Under the pieces are notes generated by a model. The model worked only from the letters and a program-made list of their open reading frames with translations, was not told the origin of the DNA and made no database searches. A DNA stretch of 64,000 nt. Source: Cunninghamia lanceolata (lineage: Eukaryota > Streptophyta > Pinopsida > Cupressales > Cupressaceae). Made by a program: the position numbers and the translations under genes. Shown piece by piece: positions 1 through 11,334 of this stretch (within the stretch, counting starts at the first letter, position 1; each line of letters opens with the position of its first letter). Location of the stretch: contig BSBN01001017.1 in assembly GCA_027924645.1 (NCBI GenBank), forward strand, positions 12,984,501 through 13,048,500, in the 5' to 3' direction.

Positions 1-1488
1 TTCCTTTTTTTCCCACCATGAGCTGAGTTGGTACGTGTTTTATATGATATATCACTTTGAGGGTCTTAGATATGTGATTTTTGATGGCATTATTGTTTTT
101 TAGATCTTTTGAGGGATTTTACTCTTACTTATCATTATTCCATTATCATATCTTTTCTTTTAGATTTTCGTGCTATTTTGAGATCTCTCCTTTACCCACC
201 CTAACCACCCTTTTCAATCCCATTAGGTTTCCATTTTCATATCCAATATACCACTAATTCTAACCCTAACCCTAATTCTAACACTAAAGTTAGTGTTAGG
301 GTTAGGGTTAGGATTGGGTCATTTCAAATGATTTTGAATTGGTACAATATTAATTCCCAAAATTATATTAATAAATAAAACTATTTGGTATGGAGTAATT
401 GTTTAAAGATGTCATTTGACATCATAAGAAAAAATTATAATATGAAGTATTCCAATCCATGTATATTTTCACCCTATTACTTGTGCACATAAGAATAGTA
501 TTTGTCAACATAATATTCTTATCTATTTCTTTGCAAATACTCTTACCTTTCAAAATTACACAAATCATTCATATCACGGTTGTTTGATTTGAGTTTGACA
601 AATCACTCATGTTTTGTTTGGATCTCTTAGCCTTGTTTTAGGATCTTACCTTTTTAACCCCAAAATTACACTCTTTTGGTTCAAAATTATCTTATTTAAA
701 AGCCAAAAAAATCATATAATAAAAATTTTAGTAAAAATTCTAATAAGCTTGTAGTCTAAATATTTGTATAATTTGGGTTGATTTCTTTCCAATTTGTAAT
801 CTATTTTATATTGTGTTGTGTGAATTTTCACAATACAATTGAATTGCATAAAAAACTCAATTTCTTAATAGTTATATTTTCAATGCAACCTTGGAAATGT
901 TAGTGTTTGTTGAAATAATTTGGTATGTAGCTTGTTAAGCACTTTTTAATAGTGTTTATTCTTCATATTTGTTCACCTTGATAATATTTCATGAAACCAT
1001 GGGAGATAGAATGGCAACAATTGATATAATTATAATGTTGGATAATTGTATGATTCTAAGCTCTTTTTAGGTAGTATTAATTATGTTTGATAAAATAACT
1101 CAACTGAATGTTTTATATGTATATAGAGTTCATAGAAGTAGAACAATTAATTTAGTGGTTACAAAAGTTTACTTTTTGTAAGATCATGCATTTAATATCT
1201 TCCAAAGATGGAATCCCCAATGTAACCCTAATTCTAACCCTAATTACTAATATAGGTTATAAATTACTTTTACTATATATACATTGCTTATATTTAGTTT
1301 TTTTTCCAAAAGTGGTTGTAGTAGTTCTTATAAGGCCTATGAATAAAGTAATTAATTATCTTTATATATTTAGTTTTTACTTCATCACCAAAGACTCTAC
1401 GATAAAGAATGAATACTATTTTAACTTTTAATATAACACTTAGTAAATTTATGAAAGAAAATAAAATAGACATTTTTTTGTTTTGCAT
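1..1488. other. AT-rich non-coding stretch
   Basis: Long runs of A/T with no reading frame that resembles a protein. It holds one telomere-like hairpin (annotated separately) and a second short telomere-like patch near 1221-1245. I see no promoter or RNA gene in it. Confidence 0.5.
257..316. repeat. Telomere-like inverted repeat (hairpin)
   Basis: The left arm has CCCTAA-type hexamers and the right arm has TTAGGG-type hexamers. They are mirror images around a short AAGT loop near 287-290, giving arms of about 27 bp with a few mismatches. The unit is the 6-bp TTAGGG form, not the 7-bp TTTAGGG form usual in plants. It is too short to be a telomere, so an interstitial relic is the modest reading. 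Confidence 0.6.
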
Positions 1489-2862
1489 AAAATATTTTTA
1501 AAAAGAAAACTAAATTCATATAAACAAGGATTTTATGTGTGTTCAATTGACCCATGTCATGTGCCATGTTTTTTTGAGAATATATATTATGATGTTTGTA
1601 AATTGTAAAATGTAAATAAAATAACTTAGACAATGCTAAGTTCCATATTATGAAAAATTATTTAATTTAATTTTTTAATATTCTGGCAATATGAAATAAT
1701 TTATGCACACACCATTAACACCATGCTAAAGCATACAAATTAAAGCAAGCCAAAATAATTTTGAGAGATGATTATTTAAATTTTTATCAATATTTATTTG
1801 ATTTTGATTTTTTTGTTGCTTCATGATTTTTATTTTGTGCTTCTGCCTTCTTGCAAAAAATATTTTTAAAAAGAAAACTAAATTCATATAATCAATATAG
1901 GGGATTAAAAGAATATTAAAAGTAAATGTGGATTTTACGGGTGTTCAATTGACCCCATGTCACATGCCATGTTTTTTTGGGAATATATATTATGATGTTT
2001 GTAAATTGTAAAAAGTAAATAAAATAACTTATCCATATTATGAAAAATTATTTAATTTAAGTTTTTTAATATTGTAGCAATATGAAATGATTTATGCATA
2101 CACCATTAACACCAACCTAAAGCATGCAAATTAATAGCAAGCCAAAATAATTTTGAAGCATATATAAATTAAGAGCAAGCCAAAATAATTTTGAGAGATG
2201 ATTATTTAGTTTTTTATCAATATTTATTTTGATTTTGATTTTTTTCTGATTCTTGATTTGTATTTTATGCTTCTTCCTTCTGTAATTCATGATTTTATTT
2301 TCGGTTTTTTCTTGTTTTGGCTCCTTCCTTGTTGTGCTATAAATTATTTAATTGTTTTTGGTATTGGAGAGTTGTCAAACATTTATGTTATACATATATA
2401 CATTTTAATTATTAATTTGTATTTGTCGGCTATATTTTTGTAATGTTTATGATTGTTATTTTAATATGTTTTCTATATAATTATTTTTTAAATTTGTTTT
2501 TGTTAACACACTCACGGCATTACCAAGCCAAAATAATTTTGAGAGATGATTATTGAAATTTTTGTCAATAGTTATTTTGATTTTGATTTTTTTTCCTGAT
2601 TCTTGATTTTTATTTTGTGCTTCTTCCTTCTGTAATTCATGATTTTATTTTCATCTTCCTTGTTTTGCTTCTTTGCTATAAATTATCTAATTATTTTTTT
2701 ATATTGGGGAGTTGTAAACATTTATGCTATACATATATATGTTTTAATTATTAATTTGCATTTATAGGCTATATTTTTGTAATGTTTATAATTGTTATTT
2801 TAATATGTCCGCTGTATAATCATTTTTTAAATTTGCTTTTGTTAACACACTCATGCCATTAC
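1489..2862. repeat. Diverged tandem/direct repeats of ~340-370 bp
   Basis: A segment starting at about 1489 (AAATATTTTTAAAAAGAAAAC) recurs at about 1856 with the same order of landmarks: TTCAATTGACCC, then TATTATGATGTTTG, then CACCATTAACACCA. A second segment starting at GCCAAAATAATTTTGAGAG (about 2187) recurs at about 2525 and can be followed to GTTAACACACTCA in both copies. Copies differ by many substitutions and small indels. No coding potential is visible. They could be old satellite units or pieces of a decayed element. Confidence 0.6.
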
Positions 2863-3239
2863 ACTCCACCATGTGCTGCCACTGTAGGTTACACATCTCA
2901 GCGTAATGAAGTCCTAAATTGTGCACGAGTTAACATGATATTTTTAGAGGAATTAGAAAGATAATTGAAATTAAATAAATAAATTTATTTAATTGATTGT
3001 GCATGATAGAGGAATATGAAGATTATAAATAAAATATTTGATTTTATTTATTTTTAGAGGATTGAGGTAATTTAAATAAATTTGCATGATTTATTTAAAT
3101 TTGGAAGAACAATTTGATTTAATTAAATAATGAAAATTATTTAATTGTAGATAAGAAAGGATTTGAGATGAATTAATTAAATAATTGGACTTATTTAATT
3201 AATGTAGACTTGAAATTTGAAAAGGATAATGATAATTTC
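2863..3239. other. AT-rich non-coding segment
   Basis: Rich in TTAATTAAATAA-like words, as are the Tat LTRs in this window, so it may be the outer part of an old LTR. No gene is seen. Confidence 0.35.
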
Positions 3240-3529
3240 ATAATTCAAACTTAAGATGGCGACAAGGAAAACCTTTAACAGTCATTTTGCTGACATTTAA
3301 ATTCTAGGCCCCGACAAAATAGGGCAGTACAAGGGCATGGGTACCCTTGTCTAGGGACCTATTTTAGGGATGGATTAAGCTCACAAGGGGCCCCTTAGTC
3401 GCATTTGACATGGGTTTTGGGGGATTTTTCTCCAAGATTTGTTTTTGACATGCATGATTAAATCTAAGGGACCCAGGAGCTAAACTTAGGAGGTAAAAGT
3501 CCTAGGGGATATTATACAACATAACACCC
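3240..3529. repeat. ~290-bp repeat, copy a
   Basis: Starts with ATAATTCAAACTTAAGATG and ends with a CATAACA word. It shares CCCGACAAAATAGGGC, GACATGGGTTTTGGGGGATT and GCATGATTAAATCTAAGG with copies at 3530-3829 and 27897-28190. Copies a and b are head to tail. These may be LTR pieces of the old minus-strand element or tandem units near its 3' end. The ends are not fixed. Confidence 0.65.
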
Positions 3530-3829
3530 ACTAAACTTTCATAATTCAAACTTGAGATGTCGACAAGGGAAACCTTTTTAATGGTCACAAGCCAACATTC
3601 AAAGTTGGGACCCCGACAAAATAGGGCTGGACTAGAGCGGGGGCACCCAATTCCAAGGACCTATTTTTTGTCTAGATTAAGCTTAAGGTTCACCCCTAGG
3701 CCCCATTTGACATGGGTTTCAGGGGATTTTTCTCTAAAATTCATTTTAAACATGCATGATTAAATCTAAGGGACCTAGGAGCTAAACTTAAGAGGTAAAA
3801 GTCCTAGGGGGATATTTTATGGCATAACA
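3530..3829 (-). repeat. ~290-bp repeat, copy b (possible 3' LTR)
   Basis: Head-to-tail with copy a and close in sequence to copy c at 27897-28190. On the minus strand it begins TGTTATGCCATAAAAT directly after a purine-rich tract (3830-3846). That is how a 3' LTR of a minus-strand element should begin. The other LTR end was not established. Confidence 0.5.
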
Positions 3830-3846
3830 TTTAGCCCCCACTTTAA
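3830..3846 (-). promoter_or_regulatory. Polypurine-tract-like sequence
   Basis: Minus strand reads AAAGTGGGGGCTAAA immediately before TGTTATG. This position and composition match a plus-strand priming tract next to a 3' LTR. It supports the LTR reading of copy b, but no matching duplication was found. Confidence 0.4.
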
Positions 3847-4170
3847 TGTATGTACGATCTTATGACCTATACATGCATTAAAGTATGATCAAAAACATAT
3901 TAGACACAACAAGCACTTGAATCTAAGGCATATCCCAAGATTGAGGAACCATTTCTAGCCCCCAGTCTTAGGTAAGCACTAAAAGACACATCGCAGACAC
4001 ACAAACCATGTAGAATACAGTAACACACATTCAAAGCATGGTGAATATAGTATTGAAGACATGCAAGACACAATGAAGACATGAGAGTAGTCATGCAAAA
4101 CACGATGAATACATTGACATAATATTTTCATTTTCATATATATATATATATGCATGGAAATAAAATTGCA

Positions 4171-4450
4171 ACACAAAACCCAAAAATGTAGGAGGAGCTC
4201 ATCGCTACATCCTTGATACTACACCAAGGGGGAAAACATGCCATACAAAACATGAGTGTGAGAGGAGCTCATCGCTACACCCTTGAGACCACACACGAGG
4301 GAAAACATGCCAGACAAAACCCAAAGTGTAGGAGGAGCTCATCACTGCACCCTTGATACTATACCTATGGTAAAACACACCATACAAAACCTGAGTGTGG
4401 GAGGAGCTCATGACTACACCCTTGAAACCACACATAGGGGAAAACACACT
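4171..4450. repeat. Tandem repeat, ~70-bp unit, 4 copies
   Basis: The landmark GAGGAGCTCAT recurs at about 4193, 4263, 4333 and 4401, each followed by CACCCTTGA and GGAAAACA-like words. Spacing is 69-70 bp. The overlapping short reading frames on both strands are by-products of this periodicity and are not called as genes. Confidence 0.8.
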
Positions 4451-4649
4451 GAAGAAACATGGAATACATGAGTGTCGTATAGTATTCCATAGACATAATA
4501 TACGTCTTCAACAAGACAAATACGGGTGATGGAAGAAGCTTAGTTCTAAGTACCACCATCTCAAACAGACTATAGACACACATGACAGTTGGGCTTATGC
4601 CACAACAACCACCAAAGACACATTTAAGGGAGGATAGTCTCAAGATCCA

Positions 4650-4912
4650 ACCCCACCTCTGTGGAGGACTTTTTGTAATAAAAGGATGTGCACTAGGTCA
4701 AGAGATACACCATCCCACCTTTCGCAAAAGGGCTTTGAATAAAAGGATATGCACTAGTTTAAGAGATACATTATCTTGCCTCATGTAGAGGGCTTCCTTG
4801 ATAAAGGATATGCTATCCCATCTCATGGAGAGGGATTTTTTATTACAATATAAATAAAGATGTGTACTCACGTCAGAGATACAACATCCCACCTCATAGA
4901 GAGGGCTTACAA
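4650..4912. repeat. Degenerate tandem repeat, ~60-70-bp unit
   Basis: About four diverged copies of a unit containing AAAGGATATGCACTAG, AAGAGATACA, ATCCCACCT and AGAGGGCTT. It lies close to the 70-bp tandem array, probably in the 3' non-coding part of the old minus-strand element. Confidence 0.6.
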
Positions 4913-6000
4913 ACACACTTTGTTAGTACCAAAATCATAAGACAAATATCATTATATATGCCCCCACCTTAAGGTGGTTGATGTCACATACTGATATCAA
5001 GCATGTTAAGGTAGAGAGAAAACATACAAGGGAACAAGAGCTCTCGCAAATCCCATGCCCCCAAGGTGACATGTGCTCACAATCACCAAATGTTCCCACA
5101 AATACATTGATAAGATATGCTAAGATAAACAACATGAGATATAGTTAGAACATCTTACTATAAGATAACAACCAAATCACATCATAAAATCTATGCATGA
5201 AAATAATCACATCAAGGACCAAGGCTATACTATGGGTTTGGAACTAAGTACAACCATTGGGCTATACTACAGGTACCTCAGAACTGAGTGTAGCAACAAG
5301 GTGAGATACCAATCAAAGTGTACAAGAGTAGATTGAGTGGATTGTAAAATGTTAGTTACAAGAAATTCTGTAAGATGATACATCACATGGGGTGATTCTA
5401 CTAGTCAAGCATCGAATATATAAATCAACCCCATCTTTATATATGGACTAGGTCTATTTTGTTTTGCTTGCTGAAGGGACACATGGTCTGTATCAGTACT
5501 TATTTGTTTTCGTCATCTGTAGACTAGGTAGAACAACTAGAAGAAGGTAAACAATAAAAATGGGAGAGGAGAACAAGTGCCTTAGGAACACCACATAGGA
5601 CGATGCCCCCAAAATAGCATCTACGATGCTATGCCCCTAAGGTATGACACACAACAATAAAATAGAAGAGAGACAAGATAGAAGAATGATGAAACAAATA
5701 GAAGAATGGTTACAATAGAGGCAATCTCCTTGTATCCTTGACCTTACAAGAGTATCAAGGGTCATCCAAGGAGGCCTAAACAACACATAACACATCACAG
5801 TGGAGCACAACACATAAGAGAAGGTCACATAGTAGAGCATAAGCATGCTACGATAAAGGTGACCAAAAGGGTTAGAAATACTTACCTAAAGACACAAGTG
5901 TGCTAGCAGTTGTCAATGAGGAAATCATCCTCCTCCCAAACCCGAATGCTAGAAGAAAGAGGTATATAGGGGACAAGTGCCCATTCAGATTCCTTATCCT
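4913..6000. other. Non-coding region of the old minus-strand element
   Basis: No frame longer than chance resembles a known protein. It sits between the stop of the protease-like ORF (6001) and the tandem arrays. No RT, RNase H or integrase is found here, although those would follow protease in an autonomous element. Confidence 0.45.
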
Positions 6001-6939
6001 TTATATCTTATAAATCTTGGGCTCTTCTTGGTTTGCTTCAATGTTAGGTGGTTCAGTATCTTCTTGTTGAGGTGATATATTATTTAAAGACAAGTCTTGT
6101 CTTCTCTTCCTTCTTTCTCTAGCTTGTCTATTTCTTCTTGTTTTATTGTTGATATAGTCAAAGGCAGTGTCATGTTTTTCTATAGGTTTTCATATCTCAG
6201 AGGAAGAGGCAAATGTGTGATTAACTTGTGATGGTGCATTGCTTTGTGTTCTATAGTTACCTCCTGATCTTTGTAGGGATGACAAAGAAGGAACCTCAAC
6301 ATATATCCCTTTTCCTTTTTGTCTAGGATGTTCTTGTAATGTTAGTTTCTCTTTAGGTCTTATTTGTTGAATAGGGGGACCAACCAATCTAGATAGTAAT
6401 TGTTCTTTGTAACACTGATATCCCAAGAAGGTTTGGTCTGTTCTAGGCACAGGTTCTTCTATAGGTTCTAGCTAGAAGTAATCAAGGATGACATTCTTTT
6501 GAGTGACCATAGGTTACCATCGCCTATGGTGAATGGTATGTGTACTCCCATGGTGAGGAAACTTTAAGCATTTATGGATTGTTGAATGGATAGCTTTCAT
6601 AGCCTTGAGCCATGGATGGCCTAGTTTCACACGGAAGAGATCAGATATCTGGATAATATCAAATGTTTGTTCCAATTCTTTGTCAAACACTCAGACTACT
6701 AAAGAAATCTTCCCTATAGCTGAGAGAATAGCTCCATTATGCATTTTTATCATCATGTTGGTAGCTTCATAAGTTTGTTGAATCAAATTGTTTAAATAGA
6801 GGAACTCTTCCATAGCAATGTTAGTTATGCAATGTGGATCAACAAGGGCTTCTTTTACAAGAGTCTCCATAATGCTAACTTCAATGTAAAAGGGACCTTC
6901 AAAATTCCCTATTGTTCTATAATGTGGTGTAAATGTAAT
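6001..6939 (-). pseudogene. Protease-like ORF, 3' part (split by Tat insertion)
   Basis: Minus-strand frame from the insertion point down to a TAA at 6001-6003. It contains a stretch typical of the C-terminal half of Ty3/gypsy aspartic proteases of the Tat/Athila kind: LGHPWLKAMKAIHSTIHKC followed by LKFPHHG. Upstream, where DTG or DGG would be expected, it reads ALVDPHCITNI, so no catalytic triplet is apparent. The tail is basic (KTRRNRQARERRKRR near the end). In-frame stops occur, including TGA, TAA and TAG. The frame continues across the 18.7-kb insertion into 25671-25750, where an ATG lies. No RT follows. It is either a relic polyprotein piece or the only protein of a non-autonomous element. 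Confidence 0.6.
6935..6939. repeat. Target-site duplication GTAAT (left)
   Basis: GTAAT lies immediately left of the LTR and again at 25671-25675 immediately right of the other LTR. It is a perfect 5-bp match, as expected for integrase-mediated insertion. Confidence 0.92.
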
Positions 6940-8031
6940 TGTAGATTAGGAAAACAAAATGAAGTTAAAAATGCAAATTAAATGAAAATAATACAAAAAG
7001 CTATACCTTCACATGAAAACCCAATCTCATCAAGGGAGGAGTAAGCTTGCACCCAAGAACTCCTAAGACATGATATTCCCTAGACAAGTGATTCAAATGT
7101 GAAATGCTATCCTAATTATGCAACTCACAATTCTAGCTCAATGGAGATTTGGACGTGGTAACATTACTTGAAAAATTGGATCCCAAAATGGGTTGAGAGA
7201 TGTTGTATTTATAGATTTTTGGAAGGGATTTTGATCCAAGGGTGGAGATTGATTTGGAAGATCAATGGTGGAGGATAAAACTGATGTGGAGGGCCTATAT
7301 TTGATCTTGGAGGAATGGAGGGCTAGGAATAAAAGTAAATCTTTTATTTATTTTGGGAAAAGGGGTAATTAAATGAGTATGGGTGTGAAGGATTATTTTT
7401 GAATTAAAGATTCATATGGTGAATGTAAAATGAATTAAAAATTCATTTGGGGGTAAGTGGAAATAAATGAGTATGGGTGAGGAAAGGGGTGTGTAAGAAG
7501 AATTAATTGTGATGTGGGATGTTTTAAAATAAAAAATTGACTTAAGTGGATTTATTTCAATTTTTTTATTTGGAGGATGTGGGGAAGGGTGTTAAACTAG
7601 GTTTGACCACACAAATGAGGGGTGAGGATTAATTAAACATAGGTTTTATTTAATTAATCCTAGGGCTAGGATGAGGTGAGGTAGGGTAGGGTAGGCAATT
7701 AAATAATAGCTATTTAATTGTCTAGAGTAGGGATAGGTCAATTAATAGGCTGAATTAATTAGTTAAACATGGTTTAGGTAATTAATTGAATTTAGTGAAA
7801 AGGGGAAATTGATTAAATAAATATTGCATAATTATTAAATCAATTGGCTAAGGTTGGGACTATTGAATTAATGAAATTAATTCATTTTTGAGGATAAAAT
7901 GATGGAAAAAATGAGTGATGAAGGGATAATTAATTAAATAAGAATTTAATTAATTGATTAGAAGGCAAAATGATAGTTTAGGGATGTCGGGAGTTGGTTT
8001 GATGGTAAGAGACATTTTTTAGGTGTCTACA
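6940..8031 (-). repeat. Tat element 3' LTR
   Basis: 1092 bp, TGTAGATTAGG to GGTGTCTACA on the plus strand. Aligned by eye with 24585-25670 over its whole length, with scattered substitutions and a few 1-3-bp indels. A TATA box lies on the minus strand at 7206-7214. The PPT lies directly outside at 8032-8044. Confidence 0.95.
7206..7214 (-). promoter_or_regulatory. TATA box in 3' LTR
   Basis: Minus strand reads CTATAAATA, with the same sequence at the matching place in the other LTR (24851-24859). This is the likely RNA polymerase II promoter of the element, with transcription running leftward. Confidence 0.6.
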
Positions 8032-8044
8032 TTTGCCCCTCTTT
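8032..8044 (-). promoter_or_regulatory. Polypurine tract
   Basis: Minus strand reads AAAGAGGGGCAAA immediately before the 3' LTR start TGTAGACACC. Composition and position are those of the plus-strand primer site. Confidence 0.85.
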
Positions 8045-8549
8045 GACGTGGCATCAGGACCTAGGAGGGAAGTGGCATCATGTCGAAGAAAAATATGCCC
8101 CAGCTGCCGGGAAGGAGTGAGATGGGTAAGGGATGCCCCCTCGAGAGGTTGGTGGGAATAATAAAAATTTTCTAGGTGAGTTCTTGAAGGGACGCGACGA
8201 GAGTGAAATTTGGATAGGGGACGGAAAAAGAGGATGAGAGGAAGAAAAATGGAGAAAAAAAGCTGAGATTTGTACCCTAGAGGGAAAAAGAGGGGGTGGA
8301 AGAATGACATGGCCCACTATATTAGGAAAAGTGGGCCCTTAGAGTGCCACATTTGTACACTTTGACTTTTGAGGAGTGAAGGAGAGATGGCAGAGTGTAA
8401 CCCCCAGTTCCCTCGACTTCAACACATCTCAAAATGGTTCCGATCGTTTGGTCGGGCATCGGAGGCTGGACCTCAGGTAGGGTCTAACCCTGACTTTTCA
8501 ATTTTTCTATTTTTATCATTTTTTTTGTGTTTGGGAATTGGGATTAGAG

Positions 8550-9010
8550 AGCCTAGCGCCAAGAGTTAGGTGGATTAGCACCATTGTCTGGATTGGCACT
8601 ATCTGCAGGGTAGAATTAGGGTGGTTTGTCGCCATTTGGCTATAATTTTAGCGTTATCTTTTGAAATAGTGCAATGTTAGAAAGTAGTTAGGGTTTGGCA
8701 TTTTAGCACCATTTATATATTTGGGTAGTGCTATGTTGTGAACTAGCACTATGTTGTATAGTAGCGTTATTTTCCATTTTAACGCTATGCAAGAGATTGG
8801 CGCCATATAGAATATTAGTGCTTTTGTTAGAATTGGCACTATTTAATGTATTATTTTTGTAAAATGGTGCTATGTCTAGTGAGCAGTAGTGTAATGTTGG
8901 GGATTAGCACAAAGTGTATTACACTGGCACTATTTACTGTAATAGCGCTATTTAGAAGAAGTAGTAGTGCCATTTTGAAAATAATGCAAAGCGTTGTCTG
9001 TTTTAGCGTC
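8550..9010. repeat. Array of short AGCGCTAT-like motifs, 3' side
   Basis: About 18-19 variants of RGYRCYAT (for example AGCGTTAT, AGCACTAT, GGCGCCAT, AGCGCTAT) recur every 20-30 bp, separated by unrelated sequence. The core AGCGCT is self-complementary. A matching array lies at the other end of the element (23810-24520). It sits just upstream of the antisense PMD frame. Confidence 0.65.
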
Positions 9011-9093
9011 AAATGATTCTGGCTTGTTAGACATTTAGAAGAAAGGGGTTGGTTTAGAGAAAGATATGTCGATATCTGACAAGAAAGTTGTGG

Positions 9094-11334
9094 ATGCAGG
9101 ATACAACATCATTTATAGTGTATTCACGGGAGCGACATGTGCCATCTATGATGGCACTGTTCGACCATTTTGATGATGTTATGCAGGCTCGACTAGCTAG
9201 GTTGGGGTTTCTAATAGTGGCGTCGATGCCAGTGCTTCGAGCTCATCAAGCTCTAATGATAGCGGTTATGGAGCGGTACTGTTTGGAGACTTGTACATTT
9301 TTGCTGCCGACTAGTGAGATTACGATCACACTTGAGGATGTTTATCGCATCCTCAAGCTACCTATTCGAGGTCGGTGGGTTAGGTATGATACAAGGAGGG
9401 GACAGAGGGCCTTGATCAGGGTATTTGGCTAGGACCACATTGTGCTATCAACAGATGATCAGGAGATGACCTATGAGGAGATGTTGGCTGCGGGTGCATA
9501 TCTCTTTGCCTTATTCCTACATGCTTTGATTGGTGGGGTGGTTATGCTTGATAGGAGAGGCAAGGGTTTTCCAGTTGGCTGGGGGGAGATGATTGAGGGG
9601 ATGGTGAGGGATGAGACCGTGTATGCCTAGGGACTGGCTATGCTACGGCAGTTGTATCATGAGATGCATATAGTGGTCTATCTTCATGATTCTGCATTAT
9701 TAGCTGGGGTTACTTTGCTGCATGTGTGGATTTGGGAGCACATCATAGTTACCTGGTTGACGTGTGGGTATTATCGTCGGCCATTTGAGGCCTTTGTGTT
9801 TTTATATTGGGATGCAGAGTACACCTACACTGGATAGGTGCAATACTGGAGGTAGTTGCTAGATGATTGCATTCAAGTTACCTGGTGACCATACATCAGA
9901 GTGGAGCTGTGGCCAGATGATGATATCCATCTGCCTTTTACATTTCAGTAGCGATACCTGGTGGGTCGAGGAGACTGCATGATAGATATGTACCTACGAT
10001 CACGGGTGATGCGGTAGTTTGGATTGAGGTAGGACACACCACAACAGATGGCTATTTTTGCTCAGACCCATCGAGATGTGCCCTTCTAGCCTGTAGCCAT
10101 ACAACCATAGGTTGCTCGAGATGACTTTGTAGCTTTACGGCTAGTGCGGTGGGATTGGGGGAGCATGGTTTGGGATGTAGGTACTACTCCTACCTATGAC
10201 ATATGGTGGCAAATGTGGCGACTGACTCAGTTTACGGACCTGACAGATGCAGTTCCTATAGAGGAGGTAGCGAGGTTAGATGATGATGATTCAGATGATG
10301 GTGGGGATGATGACTCAGATGGGGATGAATTCTTGGAGGAGGGGGAGGAGATCATCGAGGATGATCTAGTGGAGGTTGGAGTAGATGGAGAGGAGAGGGT
10401 GGTTGATAGGGATGGTCAGCTGATAGATGTGCTAGCGGTAGTGGCAGCAGGATAGGGGTAGGTGGGGTAGCAGGTACCTGTACAACAGGTGCCTATTGAG
10501 AAGGTGTATATTAGAGTGGAGTGACATCCTAGAGGACCTCAGCGTTGTGGGGGACAGCTCAAGGTGGATAGGGGTGATTTATCTCCACCATAGGTAGCGC
10601 AGCAGTAGCAGGGGCAGGCAGGCCTCTCTAGGATAGCTAGAGAGGCAGAGGTTGAGAGGCTCACACCTTGTCGGCGGCCTCAGGGTGAGGAGGAGGAGAT
10701 GGAGACCCTACGAGCATAGGTGGCCAGCCTACAGGAGGCATTAGAGAGCCGTGATGTAGAGTTGGTTTAGTTGTAGGGGGCATTAGCATTATTGGACGGG
10801 TCAAATGGACAGGGGCCTGCATTGCAAGCACAGCTAGCCTAGGAGCAGGGTGATATAGAGGTTTTGACCAGAGAGCAGGATGTAGTGCTTTTGAGAACAC
10901 AACAGGTAGAGACTGCTTTGCAAACTTCTGGTGCTGGTATGGCCCTAGTGTTGACAGTGATGTAGACTCAGTTGTCCCAAGCACATACACAATCATATTA
11001 GTTATAGGGACAGCTGACTCAAGTTCAGGGGGATTTGACAGAGACTAGAGTGCAGTTGGAGTATTATCAGGGCCTCTATTATGCGGCAGTGCTAGCAGAG
11101 CAACGTGCCCTGAGCTATAGCCAGGTCAGTGGATCGAGGTCATCTAGGTCATGCAGATCTAGATCTGTTCAGTCAGTTCAGTAGACGATACCCCCTCCCT
11201 CGCATGTGCCCCAGCAAGTTCCATAGGTGCAGGTACAGCGACAGCCACAGCTGCAGCCGCAGCCACTAGCAGGGCCATAGGCACCACCAAGATTAGGATC
11301 CCTGACTCCATCAGAGAGGGGCTCCTCTATGTGA
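9094..11334 (+). pseudogene. Antisense plant mobile domain (PMD) gene relic
   Basis: One frame runs about 747 codons from an ATG at 9094 to a TGA at 11332 with no frameshift, but it is interrupted by 26 internal stops. The first third matches the plant mobile domain (aminotransferase-like, the MAIN/MAIL family domain): ITLEDVYRILKLPIRG near residues 75-90, and later SRVMR(stop)FGLR(stop)DTPQQ. Next come WDWGSMVWDVG, a strongly acidic block (DDDDSDDGGDDDSDGDE) and a Q-rich, coiled-coil-prone tail with a short SR-rich patch and a P/Q-rich end. It lies on the strand opposite gag-pol inside the Tat element. The start codon is uncertain; an upstream exon near 8385-8477 ending AG/GTAGGG cannot be excluded. 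PMD proteins are known both as host genes and as transposon passengers. Confidence 0.8.

Noticed and set aside
257..316. True telomere or chromosome end
   Set aside because: Only two to three hexamers per arm, flanked by ordinary sequence.
4205..4643. Overlapping 80-92-codon frames on both strands
   Set aside because: They follow the 70-bp tandem repeat period and have no independent coding signal.
7978..8317. Two minus-strand frames of 79-110 codons at the 3' LTR edge
   Set aside because: They cross the LTR/PPT boundary and are low-complexity; incompatible with a gene inside the element.
9430..11280. TAG recoding or stop-codon reassignment in the PMD frame
   Set aside because: Other frames in the window also contain TAG, TGA and TAA as decay; methylation-driven CAG-to-TAG change explains the pattern more simply.
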